This document shows positions 24,474 through 32,893 of a DNA stretch of 64,000 nucleotides, piece by piece. The stretch lies in the NCBI RefSeq assembly GCF_000407445.1, contig NZ_ASWB01000004.1, positions 355,309 through 419,308 on the forward strand. Direction: 5' to 3'. The stretch's first letter is position 1; each line of letters opens with the position of its first letter. Source of the DNA: Enterococcus moraviensis ATCC BAA-383 (GTDB lineage: Bacteria; Bacillota; Bacilli; Lactobacillales; Enterococcaceae). The position numbers and the translations under genes were made by a program. The notes beneath the pieces are model-generated. The model was not told where the DNA came from. It saw only the letters and a program-made list of their open reading frames with translations, and did not search any database.

Positions 24474-25535
24474 ATGAAAAAGAAGTTAATGATCGGTATT
24501 TTAGCAACAACTTTCTTAATGGCAGCGTGCGGAAATAGTGAAGCCAATACTAAAGAAGAAAGCAAAAGCGGCAGCAAAGCATTAGTTGTTTCGACTTTTG
24601 GCTTGAGTGAAGATATTGTCAAAAAAGACATCATTGCACCTTTTGAAAAAGCAAACGATGCAAAAGTCACATTAGAAGTAGGGAACAGCGCAGATCGCTA
24701 TACAAAATTATTGAACAATCCAAATGCGGGAATCGATGTAATCGAGTTAGCACAAGCGAATGCAACACAAGGAAACAAGGAAGAGCTGTTTGAAAAGATA
24801 ACTGAAAAGGAAGTACCGAATATCAAAGAATTAACTTCTGGAGCAACAGAAGTATACGAAAGTGGAGCGGGTATTCCGATTGCCGTCAACAGTATCGGGA
24901 TCGTTTATGACAAAGAAAAAGTAGGAAAAGAGATCACAAGCTGGGATGATTTATGGTCATCAGACTTAAAAGGTAAAATTTCTGTTCCAGATATTTCTAC
25001 AACAGCTGGACCATTAATGTTATACGTAGCAAGTGATCATGCAGGTGTAGATATTACGACAGATAAAGGCAAAGCCGCTTTTGAGGCGATGAAAGAACTA
25101 AAACCCAATGTCGTAAAAACCTATTCAAAATCATCAGATCTTGCAAACATGTTCCAATCAGGTGAAATCGAGGTCGCGGTTGTTGCTGATTTTGCAGTAG
25201 ATATTATCCAAGGTGCTTCTAAAGAGGCGACATATGTTGTTCCTAAAAGTGGGACGTATGCCAATTTTAATACGATAAACGTACCAAAAAATGCTAAAAA
25301 TAAAGAGTTAGCCTATGCATTTGTTAATGAACGTATCAGTGAAGCATCACAAAAAATAAAAGCTGTTTCATTAAATGAAGGTCCAACGAATAGCAAAGTA
25401 ACCCTTGATGAAAAACAAGCGGAAAATAAAACATACGGTGAAGTAGCTGATAGAGCAAAAACAGTTGATTTTTCATTCATCAATGACAATTTGTCTAACT
25501 GGGTCGATCAATGGAACCGTACGATGAATCAATAA
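24474..25535 (+). CDS. Substrate-binding lipoprotein, PotD-like
   Basis: 353 residues with a lipoprotein signal: MKKKLMIGILATTFLMAACG, lipobox LMAAC with Cys19 as the lipidated residue. The mature part is a two-lobed binding protein of the spermidine/putrescine type (KALVVSTFGLSEDIVKKDII; GIPIAVNSIGIVYDKEKVG; SWDDLWSSDLKGKISVPD). Ligand residues could not be matched to a known polyamine site by eye. Same operon as permeases and deaminases. Confidence 0.9.
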   Translation: MKKKLMIGILATTFLMAACGNSEANTKEESKSGSKALVVSTFGLSEDIVKKDIIAPFEKANDAKVTLEVGNSADRYTKLLNNPNAGIDVIELAQANATQGNKEELFEKITEKEVPNIKELTSGATEVYESGAGIPIAVNSIGIVYDKEKVGKEITSWDDLWSSDLKGKISVPDISTTAGPLMLYVASDHAGVDITTDKGKAAFEAMKELKPNVVKTYSKSSDLANMFQSGEIEVAVVADFAVDIIQGASKEATYVVPKSGTYANFNTINVPKNAKNKELAYAFVNERISEASQKIKAVSLNEGPTNSKVTLDEKQAENKTYGEVADRAKTVDFSFINDNLSNWVDQWNRTMNQ

Positions 25536-25556
25536 AAAACGAGAAAGGCGATAAGT

Positions 25557-27296
25557 ATGAAAGTAGATATGATTATCCAAGATGTTTGGGTTTTCCAAAC
25601 AGTAACACAATCATTTGTAAAAAAAAATGTCTCAATTAAAGAGGGTAAATTTTACTATATTAGCAATACAGAGATGAATAACTTAACGCCTGAAACGATC
25701 ATCAAAGCCGAGAATCAGTACATGATTCCCGGCTTGATTGATGCTCATATGCATATTGAGAGTTCAATGACCACGCCAACGATTTTTTCAAAAGCAGTGT
25801 TGCGTTACGGTGTTACAACGGTCATTGCAGATGCACATGAAATGGCAAATGTCTTTGGACTAGAGGGACTTGATGAATTTATGAAGGCAGAAACAGAATT
25901 GGATATATTTCATGCAATTCCCTCCTCTGTCCCATCAACAACTCCAGCGTTAGAGACGACAGGTGGTATTATTGGTCTCGCTGAGGTAGCAGAACTCTTG
26001 AAAAATCCTAAAATCATCTGTTTAGGTGAGGCAATGAATTTTAAAGGAATTGCCTATGAGCCCGAATCATTGATCCAACAAATTATCGATTTATGCAAAA
26101 AAGAGCGACCAACGATGCCTTTAGAAGGACATTGTCCGAAAATCTATGATGAAGAGTTAGCTGATTTCTTGTTTAGCGGTATTACGTCGGATCATACACA
26201 CCAATTTCCAGACTCTTTAAAAGAAAAAATTGAAGCAGGTGTGTTTATTCAATTTCAAAATAAATCGATCACACCTGAAAATATGAGTGTTATTGTAGAC
26301 AATGCGTTTTATGAGTATGCCAGCATTATTACAGACGATGTAATGGCAGATGATTTGCTCCATGGTCATTTAAATGAGAATGTGAAAAAGGCTGTAAAAG
26401 CTGGCTTACCACTAGAAAGAGCAATATACATGACGACGTATACGCCAGCAAGACGAATGGGGTTCAATGACCGTGGTGAAATAGCACCTGGTCGTATCGC
26501 TGATTTTATTTTGTTGCGCGATTTAAAGGACTTCACATTTGATGCAGTCTATAAATCAGGTAAGAAAGTCTACGAAAAAGGCGCAGAGATCGAATATCCT
26601 GCTGTTGTAGAACAATTTCCAGCAAGCTATAAACAATCTGTTCACTGTAAGCTGCTGACAGCAGATGATTTACTTATTCGAGTAGCGACGGATAAAAAAA
26701 GTGTGCGCTGCAATGTGATCCAAAAGCAAGAAGTTGGTACATTTACTGAACGGATAACGAAAGAAATACCTGTAAAAAACGGTATTTTACAATGGCAGGA
26801 AGCAGACTGTGCGCTCTTGATTGTAATGGAAAGATATGGCAAAAATGGAAATATTTCCTTGTCGTTGATGGATAAGCCGATCAGTGAAAATGGCGCGATT
26901 GCAACGACTTGGGCTCATGATCACCATAATGTAATGGTGATGGGAAATACATTAGAAGACATCATTTTAGCTCAAAATGAACTTGTTGAGATTCAAGGTG
27001 GTTATATTGTTGTTTCAAATGGTGAAATCACAGGGAAATGCCCGCTACCTATTGGGGGGATCTTATCCCAAGCACCTATTGAAGAATTAGGTGGAGATTT
27101 GCAAAAAGTGCGTGCCAGTATGCAAGCATTAGGCTATAAGAATATGAATGAAATCATGTCCTTTTCTACATTATCTCTTCCTGTTTCACCGGCAATCAAA
27201 GTTACAGATAAGGGTATGATGAATACGAAGACCCAAGAATTTTATCCCTTGATTTTTCCAGAAGATGGAGAGTTGCTGAATGAAAACACTGATTAG
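25557..27296 (+). CDS. ade: Adenine deaminase
   Basis: 579 residues, normal for bacterial Ade. Reaction: adenine to hypoxanthine and ammonia. Metal-binding segment [19 protein letters not shown], then [36 protein letters not shown], and C-terminal [14 protein letters not shown] and [19 protein letters not shown]. The first segment ([10 protein letters not shown]) is characteristic of adenine deaminases of the amidohydrolase superfamily. It starts 21 bases after the PotD-like gene and overlaps the next amidohydrolase gene by 17 bases, so transporter and deaminase are one operon. Confidence 0.92.
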   Translation: MKVDMIIQDVWVFQTVTQSFVKKNVSIKEGKFYYISNTEMNNLTPETIIKAENQYMIPGLIDAHMHIESSMTTPTIFSKAVLRYGVTTVIADAHEMANVFGLEGLDEFMKAETELDIFHAIPSSVPSTTPALETTGGIIGLAEVAELLKNPKIICLGEAMNFKGIAYEPESLIQQIIDLCKKERPTMPLEGHCPKIYDEELADFLFSGITSDHTHQFPDSLKEKIEAGVFIQFQNKSITPENMSVIVDNAFYEYASIITDDVMADDLLHGHLNENVKKAVKAGLPLERAIYMTTYTPARRMGFNDRGEIAPGRIADFILLRDLKDFTFDAVYKSGKKVYEKGAEIEYPAVVEQFPASYKQSVHCKLLTADDLLIRVATDKKSVRCNVIQKQEVGTFTERITKEIPVKNGILQWQEADCALLIVMERYGKNGNISLSLMDKPISENGAIATTWAHDHHNVMVMGNTLEDIILAQNELVEIQGGYIVVSNGEITGKCPLPIGGILSQAPIEELGGDLQKVRASMQALGYKNMNEIMSFSTLSLPVSPAIKVTDKGMMNTKTQEFYPLIFPEDGELLNENTD

Positions 27297-28602
27297 AAAC
27301 GTTCATATCCTTTCAATGGATGAAAACTATTCAGAAATTAAAGATGGTTATCTAGTGATTGAAGAAGAGTGTATCACCAAAATTGGTTCTGTTTCCGAAC
27401 TCAATTCATTGACGCTCGATGTTGATAAAGTGATTGATGGGAAAAATGGTTTGCTGATTCCTGGAATGATCAATACTCATACACATGCAGGAATGATTCC
27501 ATTCCGTTCTTTGGGAGATGATGTCCCCGATAGACTACGCAGATTTTTATTTCCTTTAGAGCAATATATGACCAAAGAATTAGTAAAGGCCAGTAGCAAC
27601 TATGCGATCGCAGAAATGTTATTAAGTGGTGTAACGTCGTTTTGTGATATGTATTATTTTGAAGACGAAGTAGCAAAAAGTTGTAAGAAAATGGGGATTC
27701 GTGCGCTTGTTGGTGAAACGATTATTGATATGCCAACTTGTGATAGTCCAACGCCATCTGGTGGTTATGCGTATTGCGAAAGCTTTCTTGAACAATGGCA
27801 AAATGATCCATTAATAACGCCAATCATCGCACCACATGCTCCTAATACAAATAATGTAGAAATGCTAAAAAAAATAGTGTCACTTAGTGAAAAATACAAT
27901 GCACCAATCACGATGCATGTATCCGAGATGACGTATGAAATAACTGAATTTCAAGAAAAGTACAATCAAACACCGATAGAATTTCTCCAAACATTAGGGT
28001 ATTTTGAGCGTGATTTTATCTTAGCCCATTGTATTTTTGCAACTGAACATGATTTAGACATTCTTGTAAATTCAAAAGGCAAAGCTCGCGTTGCTCATTG
28101 CATCGGAGCGAATACAAAATCAGCAAAAGGAGTCGCGCCAATCAAGCAAATGCTTGAAAAAAATATCTTAACAGGTTTAGGCACAGATGGACCAAGTAGC
28201 GGGAATACGCTAGACTTATTTAGTCAAATGCGGCTCTTTGCGAATGTTCATAAAACGTATAACCAAGACCGCTCACTATTTCCTGCAAAAGAAATTGTCC
28301 GTTTAGCAACAATCGGTGGTGCTGAAACGTTAGGTTTAGCAGATCAAGTTGGTTCGATTACGGTCGGCAAAAAGGCTGATTTGACCTTGATTGAAACGGA
28401 GTCAGTAAACATGTTCCCAATTTTTGATCCATATTCAGCGATCGTATACTCAGCGAATGCAAGTAATGTTGATTCTGTTTGGGTGAACGGAAGACAATTG
28501 GTAAGTGAAAAAAAATTGGTTGAACAAGAGTTGAACGAAATCAAAGCAACCTTGTACCATGAAATGGCAACCTTTGTTACAGAGGCGAATAAAGTAAACT
28601 AA
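27280..28602 (+). CDS. Amidohydrolase of the MTA/SAH deaminase (TrzA/MtaD) type
   Basis: 440 residues. Metal site: NTHTHAGM (H-x-H) near residue 64, a further histidine in [10 protein letters not shown] near 212, [17 protein letters not shown] and the aspartate in [16 protein letters not shown] near 307. This set is typical for hydrolytic deaminases acting on thiomethyladenosine, adenosylhomocysteine, cytosine or s-triazines. Overlap with ade by 17 bases means coupled translation. Substrate uncertain; the context suggests a purine derivative or modified base. Confidence 0.85.
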   Translation: MKTLIRNVHILSMDENYSEIKDGYLVIEEECITKIGSVSELNSLTLDVDKVIDGKNGLLIPGMINTHTHAGMIPFRSLGDDVPDRLRRFLFPLEQYMTKELVKASSNYAIAEMLLSGVTSFCDMYYFEDEVAKSCKKMGIRALVGETIIDMPTCDSPTPSGGYAYCESFLEQWQNDPLITPIIAPHAPNTNNVEMLKKIVSLSEKYNAPITMHVSEMTYEITEFQEKYNQTPIEFLQTLGYFERDFILAHCIFATEHDLDILVNSKGKARVAHCIGANTKSAKGVAPIKQMLEKNILTGLGTDGPSSGNTLDLFSQMRLFANVHKTYNQDRSLFPAKEIVRLATIGGAETLGLADQVGSITVGKKADLTLIETESVNMFPIFDPYSAIVYSANASNVDSVWVNGRQLVSEKKLVEQELNEIKATLYHEMATFVTEANKVN

Positions 28603-28699
28603 AAAAAGGACAGAAGTGTTTAACACGAAGAACCAAGCAGGACCTGCCTAACATCAACAAGAGGAATGTACGTCTGCTTTCACCGTCTATTTAGAATGC

Positions 28700-28748
28700 T
28701 TGAGGCTGAGATATAACTCTATGAGTTATATCTCAGCCTCTTTTTTTA
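28700..28748. terminator. Bidirectional terminator, perfect 17-bp stem
   Basis: GAGGCTGAGATATAACT (28702-28718) pairs perfectly with AGTTATATCTCAGCCTC (28724-28740) around a 5-base loop, followed by T7 and preceded on the other strand by the end of the DadA-like gene. Member of the terminator repeat type seen at 17289 and 41943. Confidence 0.92.
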
Positions 28749-29849
28749 TTTTGACAGATACGTTTCAATCGGTTTTTGATACAGATCCCATGCTGTTTTC
28801 CCTTCATTGAAATAAGTTGCTAAAAGAAAGCCGATATAAGGGCCCGTTGTCAGTCCAGAAGAGCCTAATCCACTAGCGACAACAGCTGTCGGTTCATCGG
28901 GTAAGCAGTTAAAAAAAGGAGCAAAATCTGATGTATAGGCGCGTGTCCCTACACGATAAGAAGCGGGATAGTCTTTAAAAAGAGTTGATTCAGCCAGGAA
29001 AGAACTTGTTTTATGTTCTAGTAGAGAGAATGCTTCCTTGGTCGGTGTTAAATCAAACCCGCCATCATTTTCATGGGTTGCACCAACTAGAATTTGACCA
29101 TCTTCAAAAGGAATCAAATCACTTTCTCCATCCAACATTGCGACAGGCCAAGTGCCACTTTTTTTGAAAGGTGTATCAAAGGCTAGTAATTGTCCTTTTT
29201 GTGCTCGGATATCTGTGACATAGCCGAGAGGTTCTAATAATGCAGGGAGTCCAGGCCCCGCACATAAAGCGATAGCATCAAATTGTTCAATGTTACTAGG
29301 GGTGTGAATGGACCACAGTTTTTCTGTTTTACTGAGCTGAACGGAGCCAGTTTTTAACGTGATATTTTTTACTAGTGCCCGTTGTCTCAATGTTTCTAAA
29401 TAACTAGCACCGTCTAATTTTCCGCCACCGGAGATAAATACCGCTGGTTGTGCTTTTAATAAAGGCAGTTTTTCTGCGACTTGCTCTGCGTTTAATAATT
29501 GAATAGTGCCAATCTCAGGGGCAGTCTGTTTTCGTTCATACGCTAGATCCATCAAAGATTCGAGTTCGCCATCTTTTCTAAGAATCAACGTGCCTGTTTG
29601 CTGATAGACACTTTTGGGTAAAGTAAAATCTTGCACCAATTTAGGATAAAAGGCTGCACCGTCCTTAGCTAATTGGTACCATTTTTTATTGCGACGTTTT
29701 GACAACCAAGGTGAGATGATCCCAGCGCTAGCTTTAGTAGCTTGTCCGACTGGATTGTCAAAAACAGTCACGCTATATTTAGTTAAATCAATATAATTGG
29801 CTAAGGTCAAACCAATGATGCCACCGCCGATAATAGCTAATTTTTTCAT
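28746..29849 (-). CDS. FAD-dependent D-amino acid oxidase/dehydrogenase family protein
   Basis: 367 residues from the second of two adjacent ATG codons (29849), which is 6 bases from AAAGGAG; the first would add one Met. N-terminal FAD dinucleotide motif KLAIIGGGIIGLTLANYI, and a C-terminal flavin motif near VVASGLGSSGLTTGPYIG. DAO-type enzymes (DadA, glycine oxidase, ThiO) oxidise amino acids or amines. No thiamine genes are near. The gene faces the amidohydrolase gene and is transcribed alone; its substrate is unknown. Confidence 0.82.
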   Translation of the reverse strand: MKKLAIIGGGIIGLTLANYIDLTKYSVTVFDNPVGQATKASAGIISPWLSKRRNKKWYQLAKDGAAFYPKLVQDFTLPKSVYQQTGTLILRKDGELESLMDLAYERKQTAPEIGTIQLLNAEQVAEKLPLLKAQPAVFISGGGKLDGASYLETLRQRALVKNITLKTGSVQLSKTEKLWSIHTPSNIEQFDAIALCAGPGLPALLEPLGYVTDIRAQKGQLLAFDTPFKKSGTWPVAMLDGESDLIPFEDGQILVGATHENDGGFDLTPTKEAFSLLEHKTSSFLAESTLFKDYPASYRVGTRAYTSDFAPFFNCLPDEPTAVVASGLGSSGLTTGPYIGFLLATYFNEGKTAWDLYQKPIETYLSK

Positions 29850-30014
29850 CATTAACTCCTTTGTTTACTTCTATATTCAAGTAACTCATTTTTACATATC
29901 TGAAAGGAGGATGCAAGGGGGAGAACTGCCAAATAGATGTAGAATATATTTTTTTATAAATAAAACATTTAATAAAAAAATAACGTGAATCCGATTAGAA
30001 AACGATTATTTTTA

Positions 30015-30023
30015 TGTTATGAT
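30015..30023 (+). promoter_or_regulatory. Possible extended -10 promoter of the OppA-like gene
   Basis: TGTTATGAT, that is TG-N-TATGAT, 53 bases before the start codon. No good -35 hexamer is seen. Confidence 0.4.
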
Positions 30024-30075
30024 AATAAAAGTATTGCTGTTTCAATAGATTTTGAGTATATAGGAGGTTACTAAA

Positions 30076-31722
30076 ATGAGGAATACAAAATTAGGGAATT
30101 TATTAGTTGCGACAAGTTTCATGGTTTTATTGAGTGGATGTGGTACTAATAAAGAAAAAACTGACGAAGCTGGCCAAAAAGGAACGGACAACGAGCAGAC
30201 ATTTTCGGTTGTAGCAAAACAAGAAATACCATCCATTGATGCATCTGTCACAAACGATGTTGTAGGGTGGGGTGTATTGAAAAATACCAGTGAAGGATTA
30301 TTTCGTGCGGATAAAGAAGGAAAATTAACGCCCGCTGGAGCTGCAGAACCACCAAAGGTCAGTGAAGATGGCTTAACGTATACCTTTAAATTACGAAAAG
30401 AAGCGGTTTGGTCAAACGGAGAACCTGTTGTCGCAAATGATTATGTTTACGGTTGGCAACGAACTGTTGAGCCGAAAACAGCATCAGAAGTTGCGTATTT
30501 ATTTGAATCCATCAAAAACTATCAAGCGATTATGGATGGTAAAGTACCAGCTAAGGAATTAGGGGTAAAAGCAATAAACGATCATGAACTGCAGGTGACA
30601 TTGGAATCGCCAGTTCCTTACATTGAGTCTTTGTTGTCCTTACCACCATTTTTCCCGCAAAATGAAAAAACCATCACTGAAAGTGGCGAAAAATATGCTA
30701 GTTCAAGTGATGATATGGTTTATAATGGTCCATTTGTGCTTAGTGATTTTGAAGGTGCAGGAACAGATACAAAATGGAGTTACGTAAAAAATGATCACTA
30801 TTGGGATCAAGAAAATGTTACAATGAACAAAATTAATTTTGATGTAGTAAAAGAGGATGCAACTGCCTTGAATTTATTTCAAGATGGCCAAACAGACGAT
30901 ATTGTCGTAACGGGTGAATTAGCGCAACAAATGGTAGAGGATCCAGCATTTTTCTCACAAGAGATGTCAAATGCTACCTATGTAGAATATAACCAAACAA
31001 AAAAAGAATTCCAAAATGAGAATGTCAGAAAGGCGATTTCTTATGCGTTAGATCGTCAAACTCTCGTGGACCAAGTCTTAGGTGATGGATCGATTGCAGC
31101 GACAGGTCTAGTGCCGAAAAATATGTCGTTCAATCCTGAAACAGAAGCTGATTTTGTGAAAGATTCTGGTAACCACCTGAAATATGATCCAGAAAAAGCC
31201 AAAGAATATTGGGATAAAGCAAAATCAGAATTAGGAATTGAAACCTTAAAAATCAATTTGCTTTCATCTGATGCCGATTCTGCTAAAAAAGTGGTAGAAT
31301 ACATGCAAGGTGCAATTCAAGGGACGTTGAAAGGCGTTACTGTCGACGTTTCGTCAGTACCTCTTTCAGTTCGGTTAGAACGTGGCAACAAAGGTGAATT
31401 TGATATGATTTTAGTAGGTTGGGGTGCAGAATATGATGATCCAAGCGTATTTTTAGAACTATTTGCATCAGACAATATCAATAATAGCGGTAAATATAAC
31501 AACAAAGAGTTCGATAAGTATTTGAAAGCTTCAGCTACAACGAATGCTAGTGATCCTAAGGCACGCTGGAGTGACTTGATCGACGCTGAAAATGTGTTGA
31601 TGGATACGATGGGGGTTTGCCCAGTCTATCAAAAAGCCGAGGCACATTTACGTAATCCAAAGATCAAAGGCATCCTACCTTCTGGTCCGGAATATGATTA
31701 TAAATGGACCTTTATTGAATAG
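30076..31722 (+). CDS. Oligopeptide-binding lipoprotein, OppA/SBP_bac_5 family
   Basis: 548 residues with a lipoprotein signal ending LLSGCG (lipobox LLSGC, Cys near residue 22). SBP family 5 features: NTSEGLFRADKEGKLTPAGA, LTYTFKLRKEAVWSNGEPV and YVYGWQRTVEPKTAS, with C-terminal FDMILVGWGAEYDDP. It binds peptides outside the membrane and would deliver them to an Opp permease. No permease or ATPase genes are adjacent, so it is an orphan receptor. TAGGAGG precedes the ATG. The C45-type hydrolase gene starts 29 bases later in the same direction. Confidence 0.9.
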   Translation: MRNTKLGNLLVATSFMVLLSGCGTNKEKTDEAGQKGTDNEQTFSVVAKQEIPSIDASVTNDVVGWGVLKNTSEGLFRADKEGKLTPAGAAEPPKVSEDGLTYTFKLRKEAVWSNGEPVVANDYVYGWQRTVEPKTASEVAYLFESIKNYQAIMDGKVPAKELGVKAINDHELQVTLESPVPYIESLLSLPPFFPQNEKTITESGEKYASSSDDMVYNGPFVLSDFEGAGTDTKWSYVKNDHYWDQENVTMNKINFDVVKEDATALNLFQDGQTDDIVVTGELAQQMVEDPAFFSQEMSNATYVEYNQTKKEFQNENVRKAISYALDRQTLVDQVLGDGSIAATGLVPKNMSFNPETEADFVKDSGNHLKYDPEKAKEYWDKAKSELGIETLKINLLSSDADSAKKVVEYMQGAIQGTLKGVTVDVSSVPLSVRLERGNKGEFDMILVGWGAEYDDPSVFLELFASDNINNSGKYNNKEFDKYLKASATTNASDPKARWSDLIDAENVLMDTMGVCPVYQKAEAHLRNPKIKGILPSGPEYDYKWTFIE

Positions 31723-31751
31723 TAACTGAAAGTAGAAAAGGTGGGAGTTAG

Positions 31752-32813
31752 ATGATTCATCGGTATATAAAAGTAATAGGATCAGCATTTGAACGCGGCG
31801 TGCAGATTGGCGAAGTGTTAAAAATGCAGATCGAAACAAATTTATCTAGTCAAAAATTATTTTATAAAGATCCCCCTGAAATCATTGCTAAATGGTTGAA
31901 AAAGGCTCAAATGTATCTTGACTATACAGAGGAATTTGCACCAGATGTCGTTAGCGAAATGCAAGGTGTCGCAAAAGGGAGCGGGCTGGCTTTTCAGGAA
32001 ATTTTATATCTATACACTGTGTATGAACGTTCATTTTTTGATGAATTGATCAGTGACAAATGTACGTCATTTGCAGTAAAAGGAAATGCTACCTCTGATG
32101 GTTCTGTGATCTGTGGGCAAACCAATGATGAGCGACTTGATGAATATCGCTCTGAGGTTGATTGTGTTGTTCACCATATAGAGGATGAATCTGATTTTGA
32201 ATCCCTGATTTATAGCCACCCTGGTATCCCAGCTTATATGGGCATGAACAATTATGGTCTAGCAGTTATGTGGACATATATTGATAATGGACAGCGTAAA
32301 GAGGGAATTCCCACAGCTGGAATTATTAGAGAGTTGATCAATAAAAAAAGTTTGAAAGAAGCTCGCGACTATCTTTACAGCATTCCTCACGCGGTACCGA
32401 ATCAATTTAGTTTATCTCATTCAAGGGAAGGAATTGCGAGTTTTGAGTGTTTTCCAAACAAGATTTACGAACATGATCCATCCGATGTGATGATTCATGC
32501 CAATCATAATAGCATTACGGCCGAAGAACCAGAAATGGGTGGTTCTAAAACATCCCATTCTCGTTTTGAAGCAATGGAAGCCATTGTCAATGAAAATTAT
32601 GGTATCATCGATGTCAACTTAGGGAAACAGTTTTTGGCGAATCATCGGAATTTCCCGAAAAGCGTCTGTAATCATCCGTCACCGGAGCATCCATTATCAA
32701 AATCGTTAGCTTCGATGGTTTTTGATTTAGGCAAAGGAGAAATGCATTTAGCTTTCGGAAATGCTTGTGAACAGCCGTTTCATACGTATCAATTCAAGCA
32801 GTGGTTTGGCTAA
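31752..32813 (+). CDS. C45-family autoproteolytic acyltransferase/hydrolase (penicillin acyltransferase-like)
   Basis: 353 residues. The pattern DKCTSFAVKGNATSDGSVIC with Cys104 as the likely N-terminal nucleophile after self-cleavage is typical of the acyl-CoA:6-aminopenicillanic acid acyltransferase/C45 group. Further family segments: NNYGLAVMWTYID and MIHANHNSI. Members cleave or form amide bonds. Cytoplasmic, no signal peptide. With the upstream peptide-binding lipoprotein 29 bases away it may process an imported peptide or N-acyl compound; this is inference. Confidence 0.8.
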   Translation: MIHRYIKVIGSAFERGVQIGEVLKMQIETNLSSQKLFYKDPPEIIAKWLKKAQMYLDYTEEFAPDVVSEMQGVAKGSGLAFQEILYLYTVYERSFFDELISDKCTSFAVKGNATSDGSVICGQTNDERLDEYRSEVDCVVHHIEDESDFESLIYSHPGIPAYMGMNNYGLAVMWTYIDNGQRKEGIPTAGIIRELINKKSLKEARDYLYSIPHAVPNQFSLSHSREGIASFECFPNKIYEHDPSDVMIHANHNSITAEEPEMGGSKTSHSRFEAMEAIVNENYGIIDVNLGKQFLANHRNFPKSVCNHPSPEHPLSKSLASMVFDLGKGEMHLAFGNACEQPFHTYQFKQWFG

Positions 32814-32893
32814 AAAAGAGCAACGTCTTTATGTAGTGACCCCCAAAAGTCTAATTTTTTGGGGTCGGCTCATTTAGACGTTGCTCTTTTTTA
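32812..32893. terminator. Nested double hairpin terminator
   Basis: Outer stem: AAAAGAGCAACGTCT (from about 32815) pairs with AGACGTTGCTCTTTT (ending near 32890). Inside is a separate stem, GACCCCCAAAA (32838-32848) with TTTTGGGGTC (32857-32866). A and T tracts on the outer arms make it suitable for both converging genes. The inner hairpin inside the loop is unusual. Confidence 0.8.

Noticed and set aside
32838..32866. Terminal inverted repeats of an IS3/IS150-type insertion sequence
   Set aside because: The arms resemble such ends (GACCCCCAAAA) but are only a few bases apart, and no transposase or target duplication is present.
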